Source: Sporobolomyces roseus
Lineage: Eukaryota > Basidiomycota > Microbotryomycetes > Sporidiobolales > Sporidiobolaceae
Reading direction: 5' to 3'
Assembly (NCBI GenBank): GCA_016617785.1
Contig: JADILM010000004.1
Location: 930,001-994,000 of the forward strand
DNA length: 64,000 bases
Below are positions 20,997 to 31,530 of this stretch, piece after piece. Under the pieces are notes generated by a model that saw only the letters and a program-made list of their open reading frames with translations, did no database searches and was not told the DNA's origin. Made by a program: the position numbers and the translations under genes. Each line of letters opens with the position of its first letter. Position 1 is the stretch's first letter.

Positions 20997-21505
20997 ACTT
21001 CCTCCTCTCCCCTTTTACTCCTCATCTCTCTCCCTCCAATCCGACCTCGACCAAAAAATTCTAAAATACCCTCGCCTTTCTTTGAATCTACTCGTTCTCC
21101 TCCCACTCGACCCTCTCTCCTCTCTCTCTCTCCTCCCCATCGCCTACCTCCTCTCGACTCGGAAACGGCCAAGATTAGTTACAAAGTGGTGGAAAGGAGA
21201 AGTTTGGGAGAGATGCGATGTGTGTGAAACGACAGATTTAATCTATTCGAGGATTTAATTCCCAATTCCTAGCCCGGTAGGGACCGGCTAGAGTGCTTCG
21301 ATGCTTCGGCATCGTTGCGATTTCTCTTCGTCTCCTCCTTCGTTTACGCCGACAGGCGAGAGTTTTCGGCCAAACTGATTTTTTGCAGCATCCTGAGAGA
21401 AAAGTAAGATCTCAAACGTGCAAAGGTTCCCCTGTATAGTTCCTTTTCTGCGCAATGCAACTTCGTTGATCCGCTCTCAGTTGACTCGTGGCTCCCGAGA
21501 GAGAG
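20997..21505. other. RPL31-ADE1 intergenic region with two adjacent hairpins
   Basis: The first part is pyrimidine-rich and probably the RPL31 3' untranslated region. Two inverted repeats follow at 21270-21290 and 21299-21314. No coding frame is convincing. The last part should contain the ADE1 promoter. Confidence 0.5.
21270..21314. other. Tandem hairpins, the second with a TTCG loop
   Basis: The first element pairs TAGC with GCTA and CGGT with ACCG around an AGGG loop, with one bulged base. The second is a perfect six-pair stem, CGATGC-TTCG-GCATCG. As RNA it would carry a very stable UUCG tetraloop. Position suggests the end of the RPL31 transcript or a small structured RNA; function is unknown. 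Confidence 0.5.
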
Positions 21506-22890
21506 ATGAGTGAAAGTTTTCATCTTCGACTTGGGGAAAAGTTTCGCTTCTCCCTCTCTTCCTTTCGCATACATCCTCAACCTCCTTCACAACAGTACGA
21601 ACCTCTCTGTACATTCCCTCTGCTTCTGTTGCTATGAACTCACAATTGCAAGTCTCTCCACAGTGTCTACCGCACTCATCAACACTGATTGTCCAAATCT
21701 AAAATTACTCGCTCGAGGCAAAGTTCGCGACATTTACGAAGTCCCTAATCACCCAGAAGCACTCTTGTTTGTAGCTACTGATCGAGTATCCGCTTTCGAT
21801 GTCATCATGAAGAATGTGAGTTTCTCTCATTCTTTCATCTCTTTATCCTGCCGAGTCAAATCAGCTGAATCATGACATGACATGTGAGGAGGAGTGTAGG
21901 GTATCCCAAACAAGGGTAAACTGTTGACTTCTTTATCGCTCTTCTTCTTCAATTACCTCTCAAACGCACCCGAAACCGAACATATTCCAAACCATGTCAT
22001 TACTTCCGATATCACCGAGATGCCTCAAGGTGTTCAAGAGTACAGGGATCAGTTGGAGGGGAGAGCTATTTGGGTTAGGAGAGCTCAGGTCTTACCAGTC
22101 GAAGCTATCGTGAGAGGTTACATAACGGGTGAGTTTTTTTCGAAAACTTCCACACCTCTCGTTCATCCCTCTTTTCGACGTAAGAACTGATTGAGCTGAC
22201 GAGTGAGGATCATGACTAGGCTCGGCATGGGCGGAATATCAAAAGAGTGGAACGATGCACGGAATGAAACTGGCAGAAGGATTGAAAGAATCTAGTCAAT
22301 TCATTCCTCCCCTCTTCACTCCCTCTACAAAAGCAGAAGTGGGAGACAAAGATGAAAACATCCATCCTGATGAACGTGGGTTCCACTTTTTCTCCTTGTC
22401 GCATACTTCCCTCGGTCGCTGATGAAAGAGAGTGTTTTCTTTCTTTTCAATATCGAATTCAGTTGCGAAACACCTTCCCTCTTCCTCTCTCGCCGAACCA
22501 CTCAAATCTTACGCCCTAGCACTCTACTCAACCGCCGCAAAGCACTCTCTACAAAACGGCTTAATCCTAGCAGACACGAAGTTTGAATTTGGGCTTCTAC
22601 CCTCTTCTTCCCCCTCTGGCGAACCCACTTTGATCCTAGTCGACGAATGCCTGACTCCAGACAGTTCGAGATTCTGGCCCGCGAAGACTTGGGCAGAAGG
22701 GGAAAAAATGGTTGGGTTCGATAAACAGTTTTTGAGGGAATGGTTGAAGTCTGGAGGAGGGGGATTCGGGAAGAAGGGAGGAGGAATCGAAGAGGACGGT
22801 GTAGAGATTCCAGAGGATATCGTCAAAGCTACTTGGGGCAAGTATGAGGAGGCTTATGAATTGTTGACGGGAAAGAAGTTCTCGTGTTAG
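21506..22890 (+). CDS. ADE1: Phosphoribosylaminoimidazole-succinocarboxamide (SAICAR) synthase
   Basis: ATP-dependent ligase of de novo purine synthesis that joins CAIR and aspartate. Exons encode [13 protein letters not shown] and [16 protein letters not shown], then [24 protein letters not shown]-type sequence follows as [18 protein letters not shown], then [39 protein letters not shown] and [16 protein letters not shown], all family signatures in order. The end is TGKKFSC at 22890. The frame of the first conserved exon has no ATG. The best start is ATG at 21506, which gives only ATGA before a GTGAAA donor and joins at 21664 to give [10 protein letters not shown]. This start is a guess. Three internal introns are clear. 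Identification of the enzyme is certain; the gene converges on the Tcp11-like gene. Confidence 0.92.
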
Positions 22891-23128
22891 GATTCGAGTA
22901 AACTGAATCGTGTGTATAGACGAAATTCAATCGAATGTATCGCTCAATGTTCTCTGTTTGACGAGCTCGTTGCGAGACGACTAGGCGTGACGTCTCTGCA
23001 GTGTGAGCGTTCCTCCTTGACTTCATCTCGAGTGAATCTCGCATCTTCTCCCCCTTCTCCCCTTCGAGTCCGTCTTCCTCGTCTCTCTCGTTTGAACGCA
23101 GCATCTTCGATCTCGGGGGGAGGATCAT

Positions 23129-25252
23129 TCACTTCCATTCCAGTACATCTCCCCACACCGCCTCGACCCAATCCCAAACTTCTGTCAAGCTCCCCTTCAC
23201 AGTCTCATTCATCCGATCCATCAACCTCTCGTACCCCTTTATCGGTTGCAGCTCGACGTGATCCGCGAGAGTACTTCTAGTATCCGAGTCGTAGAGGGAA
23301 GGGAGTTTGGCGTCTCTCGATCGAGGTGAAGTGAGGTTGCGACCAGTTTTGAGATTCGCCGGAACCTGACTCGACACCTTTCCACCCTCTCCTCGCTGCT
23401 TGAGCGCATCAATAAGACTCGCCTTACTTCCTTCCCTCAATCGTTTCCTCAAGAGCTTGAAAACAGGATCTTGATACCTCAATATGCGGTCCGTCGAATT
23501 CCTGATCCTTTCCTTCTCTTCCACTCCGATCTCGTTTGTCGAATCCGGGAGCAGCGATTGTCGATACGCGATCAATTCGTCCGATAAGTGGGCGAGTCGA
23601 GTTGGGGTCGATTCATTCGTCGTAATAGCAGAGCTTGGGGAGGTGATTTCGGATTTGAGAATTGTCCATAATCGAGAGAGGAGGTCTGGTTGATCGGAGT
23701 TGGAAGAAAGGGTGTGAGTTGGAGCGGTGTCAAAGGGAATGATGGTGATTAGACAGGCGAGGATTGTTAGAGCTTGAAAATGGTTTTGAACTTCGAAGAG
23801 ACGAGGAGATGTTGCCCAGAAGATAGGAGGCAGTGAATTGAAAGATGGAGATGTAGAGGGTGATCCAGAGGAGGCGTCGGGAATCGGTGTAGGTCCGACT
23901 GCTTGATCTTCGAAAAGTGACCCAACGAGAGCTCCCATCACCGCTTCTTTCGTCAACCTTTCAGTATCCTCGCCATCTCCTCCTCCTCTCTTTTCTATCA
24001 TCCAAGCTTTCGTCCTGCTCCGGATCTCCTCGTCGATTTTGTCTTGTCTCCCAATTTCTCCTCTCACGATTCCTCTAATCGCTTTCCTTTCCCTCTCCCC
24101 CGCTTCCTCCCTCAACACTCCCGACACCTCCTCATCACTCGCCAGCGCGACCTTTGTGCTCGACCTGAACCTCTCCAAATCTCCTTGCATCTCATCCGCC
24201 AATTTCAAGGTCTCCTTCACGACTTCCACCAGGTTCCGAGTCGTGTCCCCATCATCGGAGTACGAGCAGTCTGAAACGAGGGTCGAAACTTGAGCGTCTC
24301 GAGCTGGAGCACAAAGTTTTTGCAAAACTTCGAGAAGAGTTCGAAGCGTTTCGAAGCTTTGTCGAATCGTCCATTCCTCCGTTTCTTGCGGTTTCGGTGA
24401 GAGTACAAGTTCGAGTTGACGTTTGATGGAACCTCCTCCCAATCTCGAAGGAATGAGAGGTAAACAAGCATTTGCCAAATCTCGACAGATTCGTTGCCAT
24501 GCCATCCCCTTTTCTTTCGGAGAGGTCGAGGAAGATAATTTGGTCGCTAGATCGTCGAAGTAGGCTTTGTGAGCTTGTGTAGAGAGTCGAGATTCGAGAG
24601 AAGTAGAGACTGATGGAGTAGGGGGACGAGAAGCGGCCGTGCGAAAGATGGAGGAAATGGTTTGATCTCGTGGGAGGATCGAGGATGGGGAGGTACAGAG
24701 TAGGAAGAGGGAGTAGGCTTCTGATAGTGTCTTCGCGCGTTGTGGAGCATGGGAAGCGAGAGATGGTTGGGACGGTGAGGGTGAGGGTTGGGAGTTGAGA
24801 CGGGAGAGGAATGAGTCGAGGTCTGGAGTGGGAGAGAGAGCTTGCTGGGTCGGAGGTAGACGTCGAGGGAGATCGACGGAGGAGGACCTCGTATGTCGAC
24901 CATTTGAATCGGAGGTAGAGGAAGTAGAGACTGCGTTTGCGATTTTCGAAGTTGCAGATTTCAGTTCAGTTTCGAGCGATTCCTTCGTTCTTTGAGTCTC
25001 TTTCCTCAATCCCAACCACTTCCTTTCCCCCTCGACGTCGTTCCCTTCGAATTCTGCCAATCCTTGTTCTAAGTCATCCAATCTTCCTCTCAACCTCACG
25101 AGTAGCTCTAATCCTTGCGTCCCTTGGCCCTGTTCTGCCTGGCTCTTCGCACGCTGAACTCTGATGACCAAATGCTGTAGGTGACTGGGTGTATCTGTTG
25201 GTAGTTGACGTAAGCGAGTAAGAAGTTGAGAGACAAGGTTCGCAAAGTTCAT
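23129..25252 (-). CDS. Tcp11/Sok1-like protein, single exon
   Basis: A 707-codon uninterrupted frame, unusual in this intron-rich window. The N-terminus MNFANLVSQLLTRLRQLP leads into a likely coiled coil (VRLRGRLDDLEQGLAEFE) and a Ser/Pro-rich stretch. The segment LEVLQKLCAPARDAQVSTLV resembles the LCAPxRDxxV signature of T-complex protein 11 and yeast Sok1 relatives, which are linked to cAMP signalling. The C-terminus carries YERLMDRMNETVKGSL and WVEAVWGDVLEWK. Part of the + strand is also open across it, but those frames show no motif. The family call rests on one motif recalled from memory, so an uncharacterised coiled-coil protein is the alternative. It diverges from SVF1 over about 215 bases and converges on ADE1. 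Confidence 0.6.
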   Translation of the reverse strand: MNFANLVSQLLTRLRQLPTDTPSHLQHLVIRVQRAKSQAEQGQGTQGLELLVRLRGRLDDLEQGLAEFEGNDVEGERKWLGLRKETQRTKESLETELKSATSKIANAVSTSSTSDSNGRHTRSSSVDLPRRLPPTQQALSPTPDLDSFLSRLNSQPSPSPSQPSLASHAPQRAKTLSEAYSLFLLCTSPSSILPRDQTISSIFRTAASRPPTPSVSTSLESRLSTQAHKAYFDDLATKLSSSTSPKEKGMAWQRICRDLANACLPLIPSRLGGGSIKRQLELVLSPKPQETEEWTIRQSFETLRTLLEVLQKLCAPARDAQVSTLVSDCSYSDDGDTTRNLVEVVKETLKLADEMQGDLERFRSSTKVALASDEEVSGVLREEAGERERKAIRGIVRGEIGRQDKIDEEIRSRTKAWMIEKRGGGDGEDTERLTKEAVMGALVGSLFEDQAVGPTPIPDASSGSPSTSPSFNSLPPIFWATSPRLFEVQNHFQALTILACLITIIPFDTAPTHTLSSNSDQPDLLSRLWTILKSEITSPSSAITTNESTPTRLAHLSDELIAYRQSLLPDSTNEIGVEEKERIRNSTDRILRYQDPVFKLLRKRLREGSKASLIDALKQRGEGGKVSSQVPANLKTGRNLTSPRSRDAKLPSLYDSDTRSTLADHVELQPIKGYERLMDRMNETVKGSLTEVWDWVEAVWGDVLEWK

Positions 25253-25467
25253 TCCCCAGTTTTCGATTCGGACTTTGCTTGACTCGTAGCTAAGCTGTAC
25301 TTGATCGTGTTGGCGTAATCTAGAAGTCGATTGAAGAGAAAGGAAGAATGTCCGAAGTGGCCTCGCTTCAAGGTCCTCTCTCGCTCTCTCTCTCTTTCCT
25401 TCTCTTCACTTTACTCTGCTACTTCACCCATACACTCACTCCAACTCAACTCAACTACTCAATAGAC

Positions 25468-26889
25468 ATGTCGTGGTTCGCTTCATCTGCTCCTACTGGA
25501 CCCAATCTTCATCCCGTTCAACTCAACTTTCCCGATCAGAACCAACTATTCGGCCCTCTCGTTCAACAAGACACTGAATGGCAGTGTTCAGGTGGAATCG
25601 GACCTACAGAGACTCAAAGTTACTATCATACTCAGAAAGATGGTAGTCTCGTCATGGTTCAGATCATCTACTCTTCAATCGGGTACGCGCCCTTTACTTC
25701 TCTTCGAACAGCGATGAGGGACTCGACTGATAACTTAGTATGATCCTATTATAGAATGTGGTACCCTCAGATTCAGTTCACTTTCAGATACTGCAACCCT
25801 AAAACCAACACCAACTTGTTCAAATCCGTCTCGGTCTCAAACTTCGTAACCTCTCCTTCCGCCAAACTCGACAAGCGTTCTTGCAAATCGGATCAATTCT
25901 CCATCACTCTCGACCCGGCAACTCCCAACAAGTACACGATCGAGGGTAAATTCGACAACGACGTTCAAGTTTCACTCGTTTACGAAGCAGTCTGTCCCGG
26001 ATTCAAAGTTGGAGCAGGATCGAAAGGAGGTTTCACTTATTTTGGTCAATTGAACGGAAAGGTCACTCAAGGGGACGCTCCCGATACTTCGGCGGGAGGA
26101 GATGGTTACTGCATTCACCGAATTTGGCCTCGATGCAAGGTTAGCGGTATCTTGAGGATTGGGTCGGATGTCCACGACGTCGAAGGATCTAGGGGAACCT
26201 TCCTTCACGCTATTCAAGGAATGCGACCCAACCTCCTCGCCGCGAAATGGAATTTCGCCAATTTCCAATCTCTCGAGGACGACGGCGTTTCACTCATCAT
26301 GATGGAATTCACTACTCCTCCCGCTTACGGTTCGAAAGTCATCAACATTGGAGCGGTAGTTGCTGGAGACAAGCTCGTTTCAGTAACTGCAGGAGGAAGT
26401 GGTGTGGTTGGAGGGTCGAGTGCAACTCACGAGAGCCCAATCAAGGACAAGGAGACTGGATACGACGCTCCTTCTTCGATCAAGTACGTGTGGGAAGGTG
26501 CGAGTCTCGAGGGAGAAGGTAACCAGCTTCAAGCGGTCAAGGGAGGAAAGGTTCACGCCATTCTCACTGAGGATCTCGTTACGGAGGCAGAAGGTTACAA
26601 GACTCGTGGTCTCGTCGAGAAGGTAGACGTTCTTGGTCACATTCCTTACCTCGTCAGGAAGTTTGTCAATTACGCTGCTGGTACGAAACCTTACATCTAC
26701 ACTGTGAGTTTCCACAAGCGCTTCTTTCTACCCTATTTCTGCTCCGAGTGCTGATCTGAGCTTGTTCTCTCGCACCTATAGTGGCTCAACCCCGTCAAAG
26801 CTTCGATCACTCTCAGCAATGGTACCGAAACCAAGACTATCGATGCTCAAGGTCTCGTATTCAGTGAATCGACCTTCATCTCCTCCTAG
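25468..26889 (+). CDS. SVF1: Svf1 survival-factor family protein
   Basis: Homologue of yeast Svf1, a lipocalin-like protein needed for survival under oxidative and cold stress and tied to ceramide handling. Diagnostic segments are QDTEWQCSGGIGPTETQSYY, WYPQIQFTFRYCNPKT, GTFLHAIQGMRPNLLAAKWN, FANFQSLEDDGVSLIMMEFT and TPPAYGSKVINIGAVV. Introns lie at 25683-25754 and 26704-26781. The end is SESTFISS. The start at 25468 (MSWFASSAPTG) fits the family. The same frame is open to an ATG at 25348, which would add a hydrophobic, signal-like stretch (LSLSLSFLLFTLLCYF) that is not expected for this family. It diverges from the Tcp11-like gene. Confidence 0.92.
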
Positions 26890-27474
26890 ATTACGACGCT
26901 CTCTCCCCTCTCCGTTCCTCATTCTCCCCTGTACCATATACGATCACCCCTCATTCCCCCTTGCGCATTCCCGATTCCACTTTCTTACGCTTTCCCCAAT
27001 ATCTCCTAATTCTATTCTCCCGTTCCCTTCCACTGCTCTACAATCCGTATCGCTTCCTGCTTCTCTTTGACGGCTTTCCTTGCACGCATCCTTCATCTTT
27101 CGAAAGCTTTGCTTAGAACCCCCGATTCTATTTTTTCGTTTCCTACACCTCCTTATGAGTTCTTTCTTCACGGTCTATTCGGGCTTCTTCCCAAAGAGTG
27201 TAACACGTCTAGTCAGTCGATTGCAGAAGGAGAATGTGTGTCTTTCTTGATGCGAAATCGTCTGTCTGCGAACCTCGGGCTTTCAGTTTCGGTCTCGGGC
27301 TGTCTTTAGCTCTCACCCAAAGCGATCTCACTTCCGCCGACTTAGAGCGAGCAGACAATCCAAGACTGAAGTACGCCGACATTGATAGCGACTCATCAAA
27401 CAGCAGCACTGGACTCCCTCCTCTAGCTGTCGACTTGACCCCTTCTGAACCCCTTCCCCCTCATCAACAAACAA
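26890..27474. other. SVF1-transcription factor gap, no supported gene
   Basis: The stretch is pyrimidine-rich with small frames only. It probably holds the SVF1 3' untranslated region and the promoter and leader of the Zn2Cys6 gene. Confidence 0.5.
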
Positions 27475-30400
27475 ATGCCTCCCGATCGACATGCTCCTTA
27501 TCGTTCGTACGCATCTACATCAGAAGCGCAATCACAGTCACAGAAGGATAAAGGTCAGAGTATAGCAAGGGGACTCGTGAGTTGAATTCTCAGCACTCCA
27601 CTTTATCGTCCGAATGATCAACTGATGAATCTCTCTCTTTATCGGTTGTAGGCTTGTTTGGCTTGTAGGAAACGCAAAGTCAAGTGTGATTCACAGAAAC
27701 CAGTTTGTTCAGGATGCTTGAAAACGGCGAAAGGGTCAACTTGATTCTCCCTCTCTCGCAAAACCTCGCAGAACAGCTTGTAATGACCCCCTCTCCTTCA
27801 CAGTGATATGAATTCTATTTCTTGCGAGTACGACGATGTGACAGGTCCGAAGAAGAAGAGGTCTTCACCTGGAACGGTAGCTGCACTCGAAGCTGCGAAT
27901 TCCGCTTTACAAGCTGAACTAGGTGCGCCCACCATCCCGCTAATCTTCTATGATGTTGACAATCGACACTGACCACGGGTTTGGATTGTACGCTACAGAC
28001 GAATTGAAGCAATACATCTCTCGAACGAAACCCAACCTTCCAACTCCTCCTCAAACCGATTACATGCAGTGTCAGATCGACGGTCTAAGCATGCCTTTCG
28101 GTGAAACTTCGACAAGGAGTATCGGTGCTCTGACGAGCGGTCCCTCTACTCAAGGCTATCCACCAGTCGAATTAGCTCGAACAGTCCCGAGAGACCCTCG
28201 AGGTTCTGTCTACTCGGCTTCTCTCGAATTGGAGGAACAACTTGTCGGAGGGCTCGCAGCATCAGGAGGAGGTTTAGGAAGCGTAGAGGAAGAAGGAGGA
28301 GGAGGAGGACCATCACTAGATTTCACTTCGCCCGAATCTCCAGCGGCAGATTACTGGACTCAACTGATCTATCCTGGATGGCCGAAAGATCTACCTTCCT
28401 ACGAGCTCACCTCTCGTTTACTCGAAGTATGGTTCAACAAACCTCACTGCTTGTCGGGATTGCTCAACGCCGCAAGTTTTCGAGCTGCGATGCTTCATCC
28501 TCCTTCAACCGCTGGTTTCCCTCATCCAGCTCTCATTCATTCGATGATGGCGATCGCTTCAATGCTTGTCAGTGACGACTTCTTTGCGAACGAACCGAGG
28601 TATTGGCCACAAACCCAAAGTGTCACTGAATATCACGCTTCGAGAGGCAAGGTGAGCTTGTTCCTTTCATGCTGAATGTGCAGGTAGCTCATCGTGTACA
28701 CACAATCCAGGTCGGTCTCGATCAAGCTATCGCACACGGTCAGCGATTGCTACAAGTCTCGCAAGCCGTCACGTGAGGACTTCGTTGTCTCTTTCCCTGC
28801 CCCGTTGTCGAGGCTGATGAGACTCTTTGAAATCGTAGAATCCTATGCTATCAAGCGTATACACAAGCTCGGTACGTTCTCAACGTTTCCTTCGGATAGC
28901 TTGATTCCCTCGATTGACTGGTTTCGATTCTTGCCTATTTTCAGTTTCGTCGAACTCTGGTTACTTTGCGGCATGGCAACACGAATCATTACTCCGCTCG
29001 GTGAGTCCAGATCTGAGCTTTCATTTACGATTGGAGTACTGATCGATTTCGCTCAATAGGTCTGAATCAACTTGCTAGTCCTCTCGACTCTAGTCAATTC
29101 AAGATGCATCTCCTACCTCCACCGAAAGATGACGCAGAGCTGTACGAACGGAGTGTCAACTGCTGGTATGCTTTCATGAGCGATCGAATGGCTACTGCTT
29201 GCACTGGATGGGCGCACTCGATCGAAGAAGGTACGCTCACGATCGTTCTCTCGAGCCCCATTCGATCTTGATCTGATTCTCTCACGGGCGTAGCCGATAT
29301 CATCACGCTCCTTCCAACGAACGCCTCTTCGTCTTTCGCCGGCGACTTCGAATCATCCCCCCTCTCTCCCCGTTCCCCTTCGTTCCTTCTCGCTCATCCA
29401 CCTCATCTCGTCGGACCCATGCAACTCGAGCTCAAAGCCATCGTACTCCTCGGTCGAGTCAACACTTTCGTTCAACGTGAGCCTTCGAAACCTCTCTAAC
29501 GTGCAACCCTCTATACGTGCGAGCTGATCCTCGTTCATCTGGCAGGTGCACCTCTCATCATGCAACGAGATCAGAGCGGGCTCAATTCGGCCGCTCCTGA
29601 CATTCGCAAAACGTGAGCCACTTCGCTTTCATCTCTAGCTCTTCGACTGATGAAGGGTTGTTACTTGGCCCGCAGTGACGCATTCCGAAGACTCGAGAAC
29701 GACATCATAGGCTTCACCTCGTCAATCCCTCGAGAGTATCAATCTAGTGGTGCAGCGATCGGAGACCCTCGACTTCACATCGTTCACTCTCTCCCTCCCG
29801 CTTCGACACTACTCCTTCACGAACGCTTCATCACCTCTCAAAAGAACGATCCGAGTGCTCCGCTTAGCTTGCAAGCCGCTCAACAGATCATGCAAGTCTT
29901 GCACACTTTGATGAGCACTTCTTTCGAAATCGGTCTCCTCTCACCTTTCCTCAACTATGTCAGGACTCTCCGCCTTTCTACCAGCTCGCATCGATACTGA
30001 TCATACTTGACTCTCTGTAGGTCTGGGTCGTTGCTGGACGCACCATCGTGCGCGAGATCGCCTTCAGAATGATTCGCAACCAACAAGACGGAATCGAGCA
30101 ACTTCGTGGCGATGTACAAACGATCCTTCTCGCCCTTCACGCTTGCAAAACTCCTCTCGCTAGTGAGCAAACCTATTCTCTCGCTCTCCTGTGCACGTCG
30201 TGATCGAGGACTGATACTTCGCTCGTGACTCTTTAGCTTCGACCGCCAAACAACTGCAAACCCTGTTCGATGATCCTTACAAAGCTCTTCCAATGTCTGC
30301 CTATCAGAATCAATGTCCGGGTTCAGCAGCTGCGTCAGCGAGACCAAACCCGACGGAAGGGCTAGGAATGAATTACTCTCAATACCCAAATTCAGATTTC

Positions 30401-30841
30401 GCTTCTTCAAACGATACTCCTTCCTCCTCTTCCTCTTACAAACCTTTCACTCCTCCCGACTCTACTCCTTCCTCTTCCATCTCATCACATCCACCCATCC
30501 CTAATCCCAATGCGAAATCGACCGAGAAGACCTTTCAAGAGATCGATCAAACTCTCAAACAAGGTTTCTTTGGTAATCTCGGTGACAACACGTTTGGTCC
30601 GGAACTTGAAGCACTCATTCACGGATCCCGAGCGAGTGCACCCTGGTTGGCAGGCGGAAACTCGGTACCTCCACCAGCGAATACCTCGGTCAACGTTTCG
30701 AACGCTCGGGAGGAGGTCGCGTTCAGTCCGAACAATCCTGCTGCATTTGGACTCGGCAGGTTTGAAGAGCTAGATAGTCAGGATCTGATGAGGTTGGATT
30801 CGCTATCATCTATGTTTGCGACGTCGGCGTCCGGAGTTTAG
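27475..30841 (+). CDS. Zn2Cys6 fungal transcription factor
   Basis: Predicted nuclear DNA-binding regulator. After MPPDRHAPYRSYAS, an intron leads to the binuclear zinc cluster: CLACRKRKVKCDSQKPVCSG, then CLKTAKG, and after a further intron a sixth Cys in SISCEYDDV. The spacing is C-x2-C-x6-C-x6-C-x2-C-x12-C. KKKR follows the cluster. The middle region corresponds to the fungal-specific transcription factor domain, with YWTQLIYPGWPKDLPSYELT, LIHSMMAIASMLVSDDFF and VELWLLCGMATRIITPLGLN. The C-terminus is rich in Ser, Pro and Asn, as in activation regions, and ends MFATSASGV. About ten introns are present. The regulon is not indicated. Its 3' end faces the alpha/beta-hydrolase gene. Confidence 0.9.
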
Positions 30842-31530
30842 TTTGCCTCTTTCTCCTTTTCTGTATCCGCTTTTTCCCTATCGTTTTGTGTTGTGTCTAT
30901 CTTCGTACCCCACGGAATTTTATACTCTTCTAAGTGAGCGTCCTTTCAGCGAGTCGTCCGATAACGAGAAGAAGCGCTTTCGACTCGAGTGGAGCGCTTG
31001 ACTGTTCTCTTTTTCTACTCATCTTTTGACCTCATGTCGCTCTAGCGGCGCTCTTCAAACTCCCATCAAGGATGGTGATCGTCGTGTTCTACTCCATAGA
31101 AGTTAGCTTGACGAAAGCTGACCCGCATTCGGCGCATCGGACAAACTTGTTCTTGCCAATGGCGAAGAGGATAGTGACGTGACGGCGGCATCGCAAGAAA
31201 ACCAGCTCTTGCTCTTCCGCACGCGAACGAGAGTACAAGCGAGAGTGACGAGGCTTCCAAGCTGATGAGCGAAACAGCGCTGTTCAACGACGACTCATCC
31301 GTTTCGAGACAAAGTAAAGCTCACGAGAACGTGTTACGCAGAGGTGCGTCAGCGACCTCATGCACGAGCTCCAAGGCTCTCAAGACATATCATCGCGCAT
31401 GCTCTCGACCGGCGAATGGCAATTAGCGAAGTATTCGATGTGGTACTGCGTACTAACGATTTCAACTAATTTTATGACTTCGAACCGATTCACTCTTTTT
31501 TTACGATCACTCCCTCCTTTCCAACGAGGC
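30842..31530. other. Gap between convergent genes, no supported gene
   Basis: About 690 bases between the Zn2Cys6 factor and hydrolase stops. Short frames occur on both strands without motifs or good splice sites. I see nothing further here. Confidence 0.45.

Noticed and set aside
22912..23280. 122-codon + strand frame downstream of ADE1
   Set aside because: It overlaps the 3' end of the Tcp11-like gene in antisense and is low-complexity Ser/Pro sequence.
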